DNA of 60,740 nucleotides from CAZHCA01 sp964530825 (GTDB taxonomy: Bacteria; Bacteroidota; Bacteroidia; Chitinophagales; Saprospiraceae): positions 1 through 60,740 of the forward strand of contig CAZHCA010000026.1 of assembly GCA_964530825.1 (NCBI GenBank). Reading direction: 5' to 3'. The translations under genes and the position numbers were made by a program. Below the pieces are notes generated by a model. That model saw only the letters and a list, made by a program, of their open reading frames with translations, made no database searches and was not told the DNA's origin. This document shows, one piece after another, positions 1 through 8,591 of this stretch (position 1 is its first letter; each line of letters begins with the position of its first letter).

Positions 1-1
1 A

Positions 2-913
2 ATTTACGGTTTTTACCAACTAAGCCACTGGCTCGAATTTTGGGGGGAAGCACACTACCTTGATATTCAGGAGGGCGACATCATTACCCAGGTAAACGGA
101 AGAGATGCTTTATCAGCTACGGATTTGGGTGAATTACTTCGCAATCAGGCTGGAAAACAGGTCAGATTAACCATCAAAAGGGGAAATACGAGCAAAGATG
201 TCATTGTCAAGCCCAGAGGAGGCGCTTATTGGTTAAGGACCATGGATTGGGAATACAGCAATCGCCTGAAGGTGGAAAAAGAAAGCGATGACCAAATCGG
301 GTATCTCCACATGAATGCAATGGGTAACTGGGATATTGGACACTTCTACCGGGAGTTTTTTCCTGTTATCGATAAAAAGGGACTGATCATTGATGCGCGC
401 TTCAATGGTGGTGGCTATACCGATGCGATCATTTTGGAAAAGTTACTAAGGCAACCTTTCATGTATTTAAAGAGTAGAACGGGCGAGCCTCGTTGGAGGA
501 TGGACAACTCCTTTAGAGGGCACATCGTGGTTTTAGCCAACGAAAGAACGGGCTCTAGTGGAGAATCTTTTCTAATTGGCATCAAGCGCCTTGAATTGGG
601 AACAGTTATCGGTAAGCGGACCTGGGGTGGACAAATCTGGCTGAATGAGCGCAACAAACTGACCGACAAAGGGGTGATGACTGCACCGATGATTGGGGTT
701 TACGGTCCTGAAGGAAAATGGCTGGTTGAGGGGCACGGGTTTGTACCTGATATTGAAGTAGAAAACCTTCCTCATGAAACTTTTGAGGGTAAAGACGCGC
801 AGTTGGAGGCAGCCATTGAACTTTTACAGAAAAAGATTGCTGGAGACCCTCGTAACGTACCTCCTGTGCCAGAGTATCCCAATAAATCCTTTGAAAATAA
901 TAGAAAAAAATAA
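2..913 (+). CDS. S41 family (tricorn-type) peptidase, C-terminal part
   Basis: The gene is open at the left window edge, so the start is missing; the frame is open from base 2. The first ~60 residues form a PDZ domain (EGDIITQVNG, then a hydrophobic LRNQ stretch). The rest is a peptidase S41 core: an IGYLHM strand, the IIDARFNGGG segment, and NERTGSSGES, whose second Ser in GSSGES is the likely nucleophile. The order PDZ then S41 core matches tricorn-protease homologues, which usually have an N-terminal beta-propeller (outside the window). Such proteins degrade peptides in the periplasm or cytosol. The stop lies 7 bases before the CobW gene, so the two are probably cotranscribed. The family is clear, the substrate unknown. 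Confidence 0.85.
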   Translation: MYGFYQLSHWLEFWGEAHYLDIQEGDIITQVNGRDALSATDLGELLRNQAGKQVRLTIKRGNTSKDVIVKPRGGAYWLRTMDWEYSNRLKVEKESDDQIGYLHMNAMGNWDIGHFYREFFPVIDKKGLIIDARFNGGGYTDAIILEKLLRQPFMYLKSRTGEPRWRMDNSFRGHIVVLANERTGSSGESFLIGIKRLELGTVIGKRTWGGQIWLNERNKLTDKGVMTAPMIGVYGPEGKWLVEGHGFVPDIEVENLPHETFEGKDAQLEAAIELLQKKIAGDPRNVPPVPEYPNKSFENNRKK

Positions 914-920
914 TTCTAAT

Positions 921-2129
921 ATGAAATCAAAAAAATTACCAGTAACTGTGTTAAGTGGTTTCCTTGGAGCAGGAAAAACCACTCTACTCAACCACGTCTT
1001 GCACAACAAAGAAGGCTTAAAAGTGGCCGTGATTGTGAACGACATGAGTGAGGTAAACGTGGATGCCGAATTAGTGAAGAACGAGAATACCCTCTCCCGT
1101 ACAGAAGAAAAGCTGGTGGAAATGAGTAACGGATGTATCTGCTGTACACTCCGGGAAGACCTCATGGTGGAGGTAGAACGTCTAGCCAAAGAAAACCGCT
1201 TTGACTATCTACTTATCGAAAGCACCGGGATCAGTGAGCCGGTGCCCGTTGCCCAGACTTTTTCTTTCGTAGATGAAGCCAATGGCATTGATCTTTCTCG
1301 CTTCAGTTATGTCGACACCATGGTCACCGTAGTGGATGCCTTTAACTTTTTCAAGGACTTTGGCAGTCCGGAAACGTTGAAGGACAGGGAGCTCAGCGAT
1401 ATTGAAGGCGATCATCGTACCATCGTAAATTTATTGACCGACCAAATCGAGTTTGCTAATGTGATCATTTTGAACAAAACGGACCTGGTAGATGCTACCA
1501 CACTCGGCGTACTGAAGGCTGCCATCCATAAACTAAATCCTGCCGCAAAAATCATTGAGTCCAGCTTTAGTCAAGTTGATCCCCAGGCCATCCTCAACAC
1601 GGGCCTTTTCAACTTTGCGGAAGCAGAGCAAAGCGCCGGCTGGATCGCCGAACTCAATAAAGACGAGCACACGCCGGAAACGGAAGAGTACGGCATCGGT
1701 TCTTTTGTTTATCGCAGCCAAAGGCCATTTGATCCGACGCGCTTTTGGTACTATGTTCAACACCATTTTTCAAGCAGTATTATACGCAGTAAAGGCTTGT
1801 TTTGGCTGGCCTCGCGTCCGGCTCAGGCTCTGGTGTGGAGTCAGGCAGGCGGTTCTTTACGGGCCGACCTTGCTGGCGTTTGGTGGAGCAGCATGCCTTT
1901 TCAGGAGCGGATACGCTACGCCACTTTTGTAGAAAACCAAAAATCCATTGAATCGGGCTGGCACCGAATCTTCGGCGACCGAAAGAACGAACTGGTATTC
2001 ATTGGCCAGGATATGGACCAGGCGAAAATTGTCGCCGAGCTCAATGCCTGCCTGGCTACGGAAGAGGAGCTATCTACCCAGAAATGGTCGACAGGCTACG
2101 ATGATGAATGGCCGATCCCGAGAGCATAA
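921..2129 (+). CDS. CobW/COG0523 family GTPase, ZigA/YciC-like metallochaperone
   Basis: 402 residues. Walker A GFLGAGKTT is at residues 13-21, the COG0523 metal-binding motif GCICC at 71-75, an NKTD guanine-specificity motif near 177, and the CobW C-terminal domain covers about 245-395 (GSFVYRSQRPFDPTRFW). This longer form with that C-terminal domain is typical of Zur-regulated zinc chaperones (ZigA/YciC), which use GTP to deliver scarce zinc to client proteins. I chose the ATG at 921, eight residues before the Walker A strand. The neighbours (MerC with a His-rich loop, DUF1826, a second CobW gene) fit zinc homeostasis. The zinc role is inferred; other COG0523 members handle cobalt, nickel or iron. 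Confidence 0.9.
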   Translation: MKSKKLPVTVLSGFLGAGKTTLLNHVLHNKEGLKVAVIVNDMSEVNVDAELVKNENTLSRTEEKLVEMSNGCICCTLREDLMVEVERLAKENRFDYLLIESTGISEPVPVAQTFSFVDEANGIDLSRFSYVDTMVTVVDAFNFFKDFGSPETLKDRELSDIEGDHRTIVNLLTDQIEFANVIILNKTDLVDATTLGVLKAAIHKLNPAAKIIESSFSQVDPQAILNTGLFNFAEAEQSAGWIAELNKDEHTPETEEYGIGSFVYRSQRPFDPTRFWYYVQHHFSSSIIRSKGLFWLASRPAQALVWSQAGGSLRADLAGVWWSSMPFQERIRYATFVENQKSIESGWHRIFGDRKNELVFIGQDMDQAKIVAELNACLATEEELSTQKWSTGYDDEWPIPRA

Positions 2130-2157
2130 GCGCTCTTACGCTAAAATCCTATGTATT

Positions 2158-2586
2158 ATGAGCCAATTAAAGACCATAAATTATTCCGATTGGCTGGGAG
2201 CAGCCGCTAGTGGCCTTTGCGCCATTCACTGCGCCCTTACGCCCCTATTCTTTGCAGCCAGACCAGCACTAAGCGGTATCGCCCACGACCATGGGCATGG
2301 ACATGGACATGAGCATGAACACGGTCATGGGCTTTGGGCCGGATTAGACTTTGTTTTTCTGGGCCTGAGCCTGTTGGCTGTATGGTTCTCTACCCGACAC
2401 ACCACCCATAAAACACTAAAATGGGTCATGTGGGCAGCCTGGGGCGTATTTGCGTATGGCCTGTTCGCCGAGCATTTCACCCTACCGCTGGGGCATTGGT
2501 CTATGTACGCAGGATCGATCATGCTGGTCGTGGCACACATAAAAAATTACCGCCACTGCCAAAGGTGCAAAACGGAGGTTGCCTAA
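2158..2586 (+). CDS. MerC domain membrane protein with His-rich loop
   Basis: 142 residues with about four membrane segments (SGLCAIHCALTPLFFAA, FVFLGLSLLAVWF, VMWAAWGVFAYGLF, YAGSIMLVVAHI). The CAIHC motif in the first helix is the metal-cysteine pair of the MerC family. Between helices 1 and 2 lies a run of alternating His and Gly/Glu (about residues 41-57, HDHGHGHGHEHEHGHG) that can bind Zn(II) or another soft metal. A CQRC pair near the C-terminus adds a second possible site. MerC was named for mercury uptake, but Bacteroidota copies commonly sit beside CobW genes, as here, so zinc transport or sensing at the inner membrane is more likely. The ATG at 2158 starts just before the conserved part; transport direction cannot be told. 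Confidence 0.85.
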   Translation: MSQLKTINYSDWLGAAASGLCAIHCALTPLFFAARPALSGIAHDHGHGHGHEHEHGHGLWAGLDFVFLGLSLLAVWFSTRHTTHKTLKWVMWAAWGVFAYGLFAEHFTLPLGHWSMYAGSIMLVVAHIKNYRHCQRCKTEVA

Positions 2587-2635
2587 GCGGTACCATAAGA
2601 CATTGAGTATAGCTAATTGTCCTAAAAACGAAAGG

Positions 2636-3280
2636 ATGAACAAGACTAACGTAGCTTTTAAAAATGCTGTACTGGCAAGGCATAAACCGGCCATGCAGGA
2701 CATCCATTTACCTGATAAAAATATTGCGATTTATCAACGAGATATAGCTCCCTTACAATCAGAATTGGCAGCCTTACGTACAAAACCAATCGAATGCCGG
2801 GCAAATGGGAGTACTAAGATGGTTTTAGCAATGGCTCATAATTACTTTGCTCAACATCTTCCTAATCACGCTGCTTTGCTGGAAGATGTTGCCGAACTCT
2901 TCACCTTATTTGAGGCAGTTACCCAGGCCGATTCCTTTCGCCTGCTACTGACCACAGTCAGTACGAATATGTGCCTTAAGTTTCATACCGACATTAATGA
3001 TCTGCGCCTCTTGTGTACATACCTGGGGCCCGGTACACTCTGGCTTCCAGACGAAGCAGTGGACTTTAAAGCCTTGCAAAACAGAGGTATTAAGCGAGAT
3101 ATCGTGAAGGATCATCAACTCATACAACAAGCCCAGACCGGTGACGTGGTTCTATTAAAAGGTGCTTTATATCCCGATGCGAATCCTATTCTTCATCGCA
3201 GTCCGGTGATTGAAGACCAGGGATTGGAACGGCTGTTACTTAGGATCGATACCAACGCCAATCAAAAATTATGGTCGTAA
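2636..3280 (+). CDS. DUF1826 domain protein, probable zinc-regulon member
   Basis: 214 residues, close to the family's normal size. The recognisable core is CLKFHTDINDLRLLCTYLGP followed by GTLWLPDEAV, the most conserved part of DUF1826, where His and Asp (FHTD) could bind a metal. A second conserved stretch is GDVVLLKGALYP and HRSP near the C-terminus. I recall DUF1826 proteins lying next to COG0523 GTPases in Zur regulons of other bacteria, and this gene sits behind one here. No biochemical function is known to me. The start is uncertain: an in-frame ATG at 2579 would overlap the MerC gene by 8 bases, while the ATG at 2636 has a purine-rich AAAGG directly before it. Confidence 0.8.
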   Translation: MNKTNVAFKNAVLARHKPAMQDIHLPDKNIAIYQRDIAPLQSELAALRTKPIECRANGSTKMVLAMAHNYFAQHLPNHAALLEDVAELFTLFEAVTQADSFRLLLTTVSTNMCLKFHTDINDLRLLCTYLGPGTLWLPDEAVDFKALQNRGIKRDIVKDHQLIQQAQTGDVVLLKGALYPDANPILHRSPVIEDQGLERLLLRIDTNANQKLWS

Positions 3281-3352
3281 ACTATAGCACGGCCGAGAGA
3301 ACTTCGGTTGCTTTGCTGTGTTTGCTGCCAGGCTCGCATATCACTTTCGGCT

Positions 3353-3377
3353 AATAATGCAACAGCGTTGCATTATT
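3353..3377. promoter_or_regulatory. Perfect palindromic operator, candidate Zur/Fur-type box
   Basis: Two 11-base arms, AATAATGCAAC and its exact reverse complement, flank the triplet AGC. The core TGCAACnnnGTTGCA has the size and symmetry of Fur-family operators. It covers the -33 element of the predicted promoter of the flavoprotein gene at 3433, so a bound protein would block that promoter. The setting between zinc-related genes suggests Zur; the regulator itself is not in the window. Confidence 0.6.
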
Positions 3378-3397
3378 GTGCCTTTTTCGTACCTTGA
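3368..3397 (+). promoter_or_regulatory. Predicted promoter of the flavoprotein gene
   Basis: GTTG (TTG at 3368-3370) is followed by 19 bases and then TACCTTGA at 3390-3397, a near match to the Bacteroidota pattern TTTG-N19-TAnnTTTG. The -33 part lies inside the palindrome at 3353-3377. The start codon is about 35 bases downstream. Confidence 0.5.
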
Positions 3398-3432
3398 ACA
3401 AGGTTAATAATTCTGGACAATCAATACAAAGC

Positions 3433-4470
3433 ATGAATAGAAAAGAGTTTATCAAACGTTCGGGAGTAATGACTTTGGGTACGTCTCTTCTGCCTATGCT
3501 GGGATACAGCAAAAATGATGTGAGGCACTCTATTGGGCAGGAGGTCGACACGCCTAAAAGTGACTACGATGTGATCATTGTCGGAGGCAGCTATGCTGGA
3601 CTCGCAACCGCCCTTACCTCTGTGAGATGCTTGCGGAACGTACTCGTCATCGATGCGGGAAAGCCAAGAAATCGTTTTGCCGAAAAGGCGCATAATGGCA
3701 TTTTACTAGATGGGCTAGCTCCTGCCGAAGTCCAAAAAATCGCTACCGAGCAACTCAGCTCATATCAATCCTACCTGGACAAGCTGAACGACGAAGTTGT
3801 AGAGGTGCGAAAGAAGGACAGTGGCTTTACGGTCACGACCAAAAATTCAGGGGAGAGTAAGGCCTCGTTCCTGGTATTTGCCACCGGCGCAACAGATGAA
3901 CTACCCGACATGAAAGGCATGGCAGAACAATGGGGTAAAAACGTACATCACTGTCCTTATTGCCACGGGTTTGAAAGTAGGAAAGGAAAGACCCTGTTGT
4001 TGAGCAATAACTTTCAAGGACTGGAGCTACTGGGTTCCCTTCAACACTGGAGCGAACAATTGACCGTGGCGTTGCAAACGGAAATGAAAATCCCCGTACA
4101 GCTCAAGGACTTTATGGAGAAGCAATCTATTAAGTGGACAAAGCAGAGGGTGGTTGCAATACGGAGCCATGAAGATGGCACCCTAAAGGAAGTAGTCTAT
4201 GAGGATGGACACACCGACGAAGTTGACCACATCTATCTTAAACCTAAAACAACCTATCAAACTCATTTGGCGGAAAAGCTTGGCTGTGAGATAGACGACA
4301 GCAAACGCCTGACTACCGATGACTTTATGCTCACCAGTCAGCCCGGGATTTATGCCGTAGGAGATATTTCCGCTAAAAGCATGGGCCAGATCATTTGGGC
4401 AGCAAATTCGGGAATGATGGCTGGGGTGCACATCAACAATCAGATGATTGCCAATTCGATTAAAAAATGA
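3433..4470 (+). CDS. Thioredoxin-reductase-like FAD flavoprotein
   Basis: 345 residues. After a Tat- or Sec-like leader (NRKEFIKRSGVMTLGTSLLP), the FAD-binding dinucleotide motif GGSYAGLATA is at 51-60, a redox-active CPYC at 174-177 followed by HG, and the second FAD motif with the GIYAVGD block near 315. This is the layout of small thioredoxin-reductase-like pyridine nucleotide-disulfide oxidoreductases. Classical TrxR has CATC; CPYCHG is typical of the TrxR-like branch found beside metal or redox genes. It may reduce a disulfide on a partner protein, perhaps protecting zinc-site cysteines when zinc is low. The leader hints at periplasmic or membrane-attached action, unusual for an NADPH enzyme. 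The palindrome at 3353 suggests tight repression. Confidence 0.8.
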   Translation: MNRKEFIKRSGVMTLGTSLLPMLGYSKNDVRHSIGQEVDTPKSDYDVIIVGGSYAGLATALTSVRCLRNVLVIDAGKPRNRFAEKAHNGILLDGLAPAEVQKIATEQLSSYQSYLDKLNDEVVEVRKKDSGFTVTTKNSGESKASFLVFATGATDELPDMKGMAEQWGKNVHHCPYCHGFESRKGKTLLLSNNFQGLELLGSLQHWSEQLTVALQTEMKIPVQLKDFMEKQSIKWTKQRVVAIRSHEDGTLKEVVYEDGHTDEVDHIYLKPKTTYQTHLAEKLGCEIDDSKRLTTDDFMLTSQPGIYAVGDISAKSMGQIIWAANSGMMAGVHINNQMIANSIKK

Positions 4471-4614
4471 TGCAACGTAAGAAAGAATCTGCTGAATTAT
4501 AGAGCTACTGGATGTTTTTGGGAATTCGGCGGCCTACCATTTTTGTGCGATTAGTTGACTTGATCACCTTGTGTTCCAGTCGTTTGCTAGCAGGTTAAGT
4601 AATTATCGAAAAAA

Positions 4615-5586
4615 ATGAACATGCAAAGGATACCAGTACAACTGATTACGGGTTTTCTGGGTGCCGGGAAAACAACCTTTCTCAATCACTTAATTCAGGA
4701 ACGATCTGACGAGCGATTGTTTGTCATTGAAAATGAGGTAGGCAAAGTCAATGTGGATTGTGAATTAGTCATCAATGGAGAAGAAGATACCGCCAGCCTG
4801 ACTGCTGGCTGCCTGTGCTGCTCGCTGCATGATGAATTACTGGATGTCTTAGAAGAAGTCAGTGCGCGCAGAGATGAGTACGACCGGCTGGTCATCGAAA
4901 CTACGGGCGTCGCCGACCCGACCTCTATTGTTCAAACTTTTCTGGGCAATTGGATGGTGGAGCGCGTATTTGACCTGCAGCAAGTTATTTGTCTGGTTGA
5001 AGCTAAACACGTAGAAGAAAACCTCGATAACACAGACGAAGCCCGGCGGCAGTTGATGAGTGCCGATGTGGTGTTGCTCAACAAATGTGATCAGGTCGCT
5101 GAACCCGAAATAGACCGGCTTGTAAATGTGCTACGTGGAATCCATCCCACAGCCACTATCTTCCATGGGAAGAATGGCGTTTTCCCGGTGGAAAAAATCT
5201 TTGCGGTTCGACCTTTTCAGGACGAACGAACGGCACAAATCGGTCCCGTTATTCCCACCGGCACGCATCGACACAATAGTATTACCACCTTCACCCTGAC
5301 TTTCGATCGCCCTTTCCATTTACCATCCTTGGGTAATGAAATCGTGAAACTGGTAAGACTCTATCACCATCAGATCTACCGGATTAAGGGGATTATTGCG
5401 GTTAATAACACACCGACCAGAGTCGTCATCCAATCTGTCAGAGACAGTTTTATCCTCACCGATGGGCCTCCCTGGGAATCAGAAACGGAGCGGATCAGTC
5501 ATATTGTTTTTATTGGGAAAGAGGTAAAAAAAGAGGTCATTGAAAAAATATTCAAGCGGCATTTGCTGAAGGTTTCACCTTTCTGA
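4615..5586 (+). CDS. CobW/COG0523 family GTPase, short form
   Basis: 323 residues, shorter than the first CobW gene. Walker A GFLGAGKTT lies at 13-21, the metal motif GCLCC at 65-69, an ETTG Walker-B-region block near 95, and NKCD (NKxD) near 142. The C-terminal CobW domain is present but reduced. It is a divergent paralogue of the gene at 921, so the two may serve different clients or metals. It follows the flavoprotein gene by 144 bases, in which I see no clear promoter. ATG codons occur at 4615 and 4621; I kept the first. GTP-dependent metallochaperone is the family role; the metal is inferred from context. Confidence 0.88.
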   Translation: MNMQRIPVQLITGFLGAGKTTFLNHLIQERSDERLFVIENEVGKVNVDCELVINGEEDTASLTAGCLCCSLHDELLDVLEEVSARRDEYDRLVIETTGVADPTSIVQTFLGNWMVERVFDLQQVICLVEAKHVEENLDNTDEARRQLMSADVVLLNKCDQVAEPEIDRLVNVLRGIHPTATIFHGKNGVFPVEKIFAVRPFQDERTAQIGPVIPTGTHRHNSITTFTLTFDRPFHLPSLGNEIVKLVRLYHHQIYRIKGIIAVNNTPTRVVIQSVRDSFILTDGPPWESETERISHIVFIGKEVKKEVIEKIFKRHLLKVSPF

Positions 5587-5608
5587 CGGCGACTAAAGAA
5601 ATGAATGT

Positions 5609-7849
5609 ATGAAAAAGAAGTACAATATGAGTGTCGCCCAATGTCTGATGCAGCCCCATTTAGTACCTCTTCTTCTACTACTGCCGATGGTCATACAGGG
5701 CCAATCTTCCGAGAACTTCCCACCGCCCAATACCCCTCCCGTAATAGAAGCGCGGCAAGCCACTGGAAAAATGAACATAGATGGAAGGCTGACGGAGCCC
5801 GAGTGGCAGCAAGCAAAGCCTAATAGTAACTTCTTTAGAATTGAGCCCCGGCAGGGTGGCCAATACCAACACCCTACCTACGTCCGGGTACTCTACGATG
5901 AGCGAAATCTGTATTTCGGGGTTTTCGCTCGGGATTCTTTGGGTAAAAAAGGAGTTCGGGTACAGGACCTCCGCCGGGACTTTGATTCTCGTAATAATGA
6001 TGTTTTTAGCATTCAATTAGATCCCCAAAATTTAAAACAGTATTGCGTGTCGTTCCAGACAACCCCTTATGGAAATCAAGGGGATCTACAAGCTTTCAAC
6101 GATAACAACCGAGATAGGGACTGGAATGCCCTGTGGAAAGTTCGAACCTCACGTACCGATACCGGATATTACGCCGAGTTTGCCATACCTTTTAAATCCA
6201 TTCGCTACGATTTATCCAGCATAGCGGATACGACCACCTGGGGGATTACCTTTAACCGCCTGGCCCGTAGAGATTTTGAGCAGACCGTTTTCCCAGCTAT
6301 CCCTCAATCTTTTTCCCCTTACCGGATGACCTATGCCGCCCAACTCAAGGGGCTCGAACTTCCCAAACCCAGTACAAACATCAGGATTGAACCTTATACC
6401 CTCTACCAGTATGATCGCATCGCCGATGGGACCGAAACCGAGACCAGGCAACAACCTAAAATAGGCGGAGATGTAAAATGGGCCATCTCCCCACGCGCCG
6501 TACTCGACCTAACCTTCAATACGGATTTTGCGCAAGCAGATGTAGACCGGGCAGTCAATAACCTGGAACGATTCAACATCTTTTTTCCCGAAAGGAGACA
6601 ATTCTTTTTGGAAAACTCGGGCATCTGGGCCGGGGCCAACAACCGATCGGTCGTCCCGTTCTTTAGTCGGCGAATCGGTTTGCAAGGTGATTTCAATGCC
6701 GAGCCTGCGCCCATCCATGCCGGTGCCCGCTACACCTCCCGTACCGACCAACAGGCCATAGCCGGACTGTACGTACATCAGGCGGCTACGGACAACTCCG
6801 CGGCTGCCAGCTTCGCAGTGGCACGCTATCTGCGCAACTACGGCAGCGAAAATAATGTTGGGGTTATGCTTACCCACCGGATGGACGAAGCTTCCCGGGA
6901 ATTGAATACAGAGCAGAGCCACAATACCACCCTCACCCTCGACGGGCTCATTCGACCAAAAGATGAGTGGACCATCTCCTACATGTTGACCGGTTCCCGG
7001 GATAATACAAACGATACACTGGGTGTAGCCGGTCGCTTTTTTGCCGGCAACAGTACGAACAAATATTATCTGGGCTGGCTCACCAACTTTGTTTCCCGGG
7101 ACTATAATCCCGACATGGGATTCGTATTCCAAAAAGATGTGATCTGGCATAATCCAGGTGGTTACTATATCTGGCGCCCAAAGAATATTCCCTGGATCAG
7201 ACGTTTCGACCCGGGTGCCTTTTTCAATTATTACCACGATGCGTCAGCTCCGGGAAATTTTCAGCAAGGAAATATTTACCTGTTCCCGATTTACCTCATT
7301 TTCACGGATGGCAGCTTTTTACAATACGCGATCTTCCCCACTTGGCAGAACATCAACTTCGACTTTGCCCCACTAGGTATCCCCATGGTTCAGGACCAAT
7401 ATTTTTACACGCGCCAACAAATAAATTTTAACACCGACCAATCCGCACAGCTATCTGGTTCGGGAAGCATAAACTGGGGGCGCTTTTACAATGGACGGCG
7501 AACAACCCTTAATGCCGGCCTGCGCTATGCGCCTTCCATTCATGCTGCACTGACCATCGACTACGAGTACAACGACCTGAATGACTTGGGACAGAATCAG
7601 GAAGATCTAACCACACACTTAATTTCGGCGGGAACCCGTTTTGCGCTCAACCCTCGCCTTCAGCTGACGACGTTCTACCAGTACAACAGCTTCGACCAAC
7701 AGGGCCGATGGAATATTCGGCTGAGCTGGGAGTATAGTCCGCTGTCCTTTTTGTACATCGTTTTTAACGACACGCAAGTCAATACCCTCGACCGGAACGT
7801 TCAAGAACAACAATTCATTTCAAAGCTAACCTTCACCAAACAGTTCTGA
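5609..7849 (+). CDS. DUF5916 outer-membrane protein with CBM9-like N-terminal domain
   Basis: 746 residues. A signal peptide (hydrophobic stretch ending GQS at about residue 33) is followed by a CBM9-like beta-sandwich (KMNIDGRLTEPEWQQA, then YVRVLYDERNLYFGVFARD, about 55-240). The rest is the DUF5916 region, with long alternating strands typical of an outer-membrane beta-barrel, ending in an aromatic-rich strand (LTFTKQF). These proteins are common in Bacteroidota and often annotated as carbohydrate-binding, but their job is unknown. The gene starts 22 bases after the second CobW gene and is probably cotranscribed with it, which may point to a metal-related uptake role. Signal peptide and barrel place it in the outer membrane. 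Confidence 0.8.
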   Translation: MKKKYNMSVAQCLMQPHLVPLLLLLPMVIQGQSSENFPPPNTPPVIEARQATGKMNIDGRLTEPEWQQAKPNSNFFRIEPRQGGQYQHPTYVRVLYDERNLYFGVFARDSLGKKGVRVQDLRRDFDSRNNDVFSIQLDPQNLKQYCVSFQTTPYGNQGDLQAFNDNNRDRDWNALWKVRTSRTDTGYYAEFAIPFKSIRYDLSSIADTTTWGITFNRLARRDFEQTVFPAIPQSFSPYRMTYAAQLKGLELPKPSTNIRIEPYTLYQYDRIADGTETETRQQPKIGGDVKWAISPRAVLDLTFNTDFAQADVDRAVNNLERFNIFFPERRQFFLENSGIWAGANNRSVVPFFSRRIGLQGDFNAEPAPIHAGARYTSRTDQQAIAGLYVHQAATDNSAAASFAVARYLRNYGSENNVGVMLTHRMDEASRELNTEQSHNTTLTLDGLIRPKDEWTISYMLTGSRDNTNDTLGVAGRFFAGNSTNKYYLGWLTNFVSRDYNPDMGFVFQKDVIWHNPGGYYIWRPKNIPWIRRFDPGAFFNYYHDASAPGNFQQGNIYLFPIYLIFTDGSFLQYAIFPTWQNINFDFAPLGIPMVQDQYFYTRQQINFNTDQSAQLSGSGSINWGRFYNGRRTTLNAGLRYAPSIHAALTIDYEYNDLNDLGQNQEDLTTHLISAGTRFALNPRLQLTTFYQYNSFDQQGRWNIRLSWEYSPLSFLYIVFNDTQVNTLDRNVQEQQFISKLTFTKQF

Positions 7850-8591
7850 TTCGGTTATGACTATGCGGACCGTTCTCACCCTAGCTCCTGCACGCACCTT
7901 AATTCTTCCAACAACACCATGCTGAACAAATACCTCAAGATCGTACGTAGAACATTCACCATTCGATGGTCCTCGGAAAAAAAATGCCGAACACTCAAAA
8001 GGTACAATATATGGCCAGACAACTGACATAACAGGACCGTAATCCACAAATAAACGTTCAGCTAGCGGTCGAAAAAGAAATTTTGGATAGGGAAAAAAAT
8101 ATTAGTGCGGACCACTTGTTTCAAAAGTTCATCTACGATTTCTACTCCTCCAATAAAAAGATCGAAAAGCAAGAGAAGTAACCCAACACTTCAATAGAGG
8201 AATCCCTTCCCATCGCACAGGCGTAATTTATTGCGACTCCCCTGGGTGCCGCACCACCATAAAATCCAAATCCACCGTTCGCGCTCCTTGCCGGTTTGCT
8301 GCAGCTGAGCAGCAGGAGGGCTTAGCTCCGCTTTCGTTTATCAGATTATACTTGCATCGCTCGCCTGTCGCTGCTCGCACCTACCTAGGCGTAGCATATA
8401 TTTTTTTGGCTTGCATCAAAAAAATGGCTTTTCATCGTGATGACTAGTGCCTGGCTAGGCAGCACCTTGGAATAATTGGGAGAAAGTGAGAAATTTAAAA
8501 CACATCCGTATATTTGCAACAAAGGTGCGGATAGCAAAATGGTTGTAGGCAATAAATACAAAATTCAATAACTAAACATAAACAAACAAAA
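7850..8591. other. Long intergenic stretch with a short gene remnant
   Basis: 742 bases with no convincing gene. A frame at 8030-8181 reads VEKEILDREKNISADHLFQK then a lysine/glutamate-rich tail and a stop; it has no start codon and looks like the end of a lost gene. The rest is low in coding signal, with C/T-rich and A/T-rich blocks. The last 80 bases hold the promoter of the next gene. Confidence 0.5.
8509..8516 (+). promoter_or_regulatory. Predicted -7 element for the cupin lipoprotein gene
   Basis: TATATTTG matches the Bacteroidota -7 consensus TAnnTTTG exactly and lies 75 bases before the start codon. I see no good TTTG at the matching -33 distance. Confidence 0.4.

Noticed and set aside
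4470..4500. TGCAAC near 4472 as a second copy of the 3353 palindrome
   Set aside because: Only one half-site is present; no matching arm follows.
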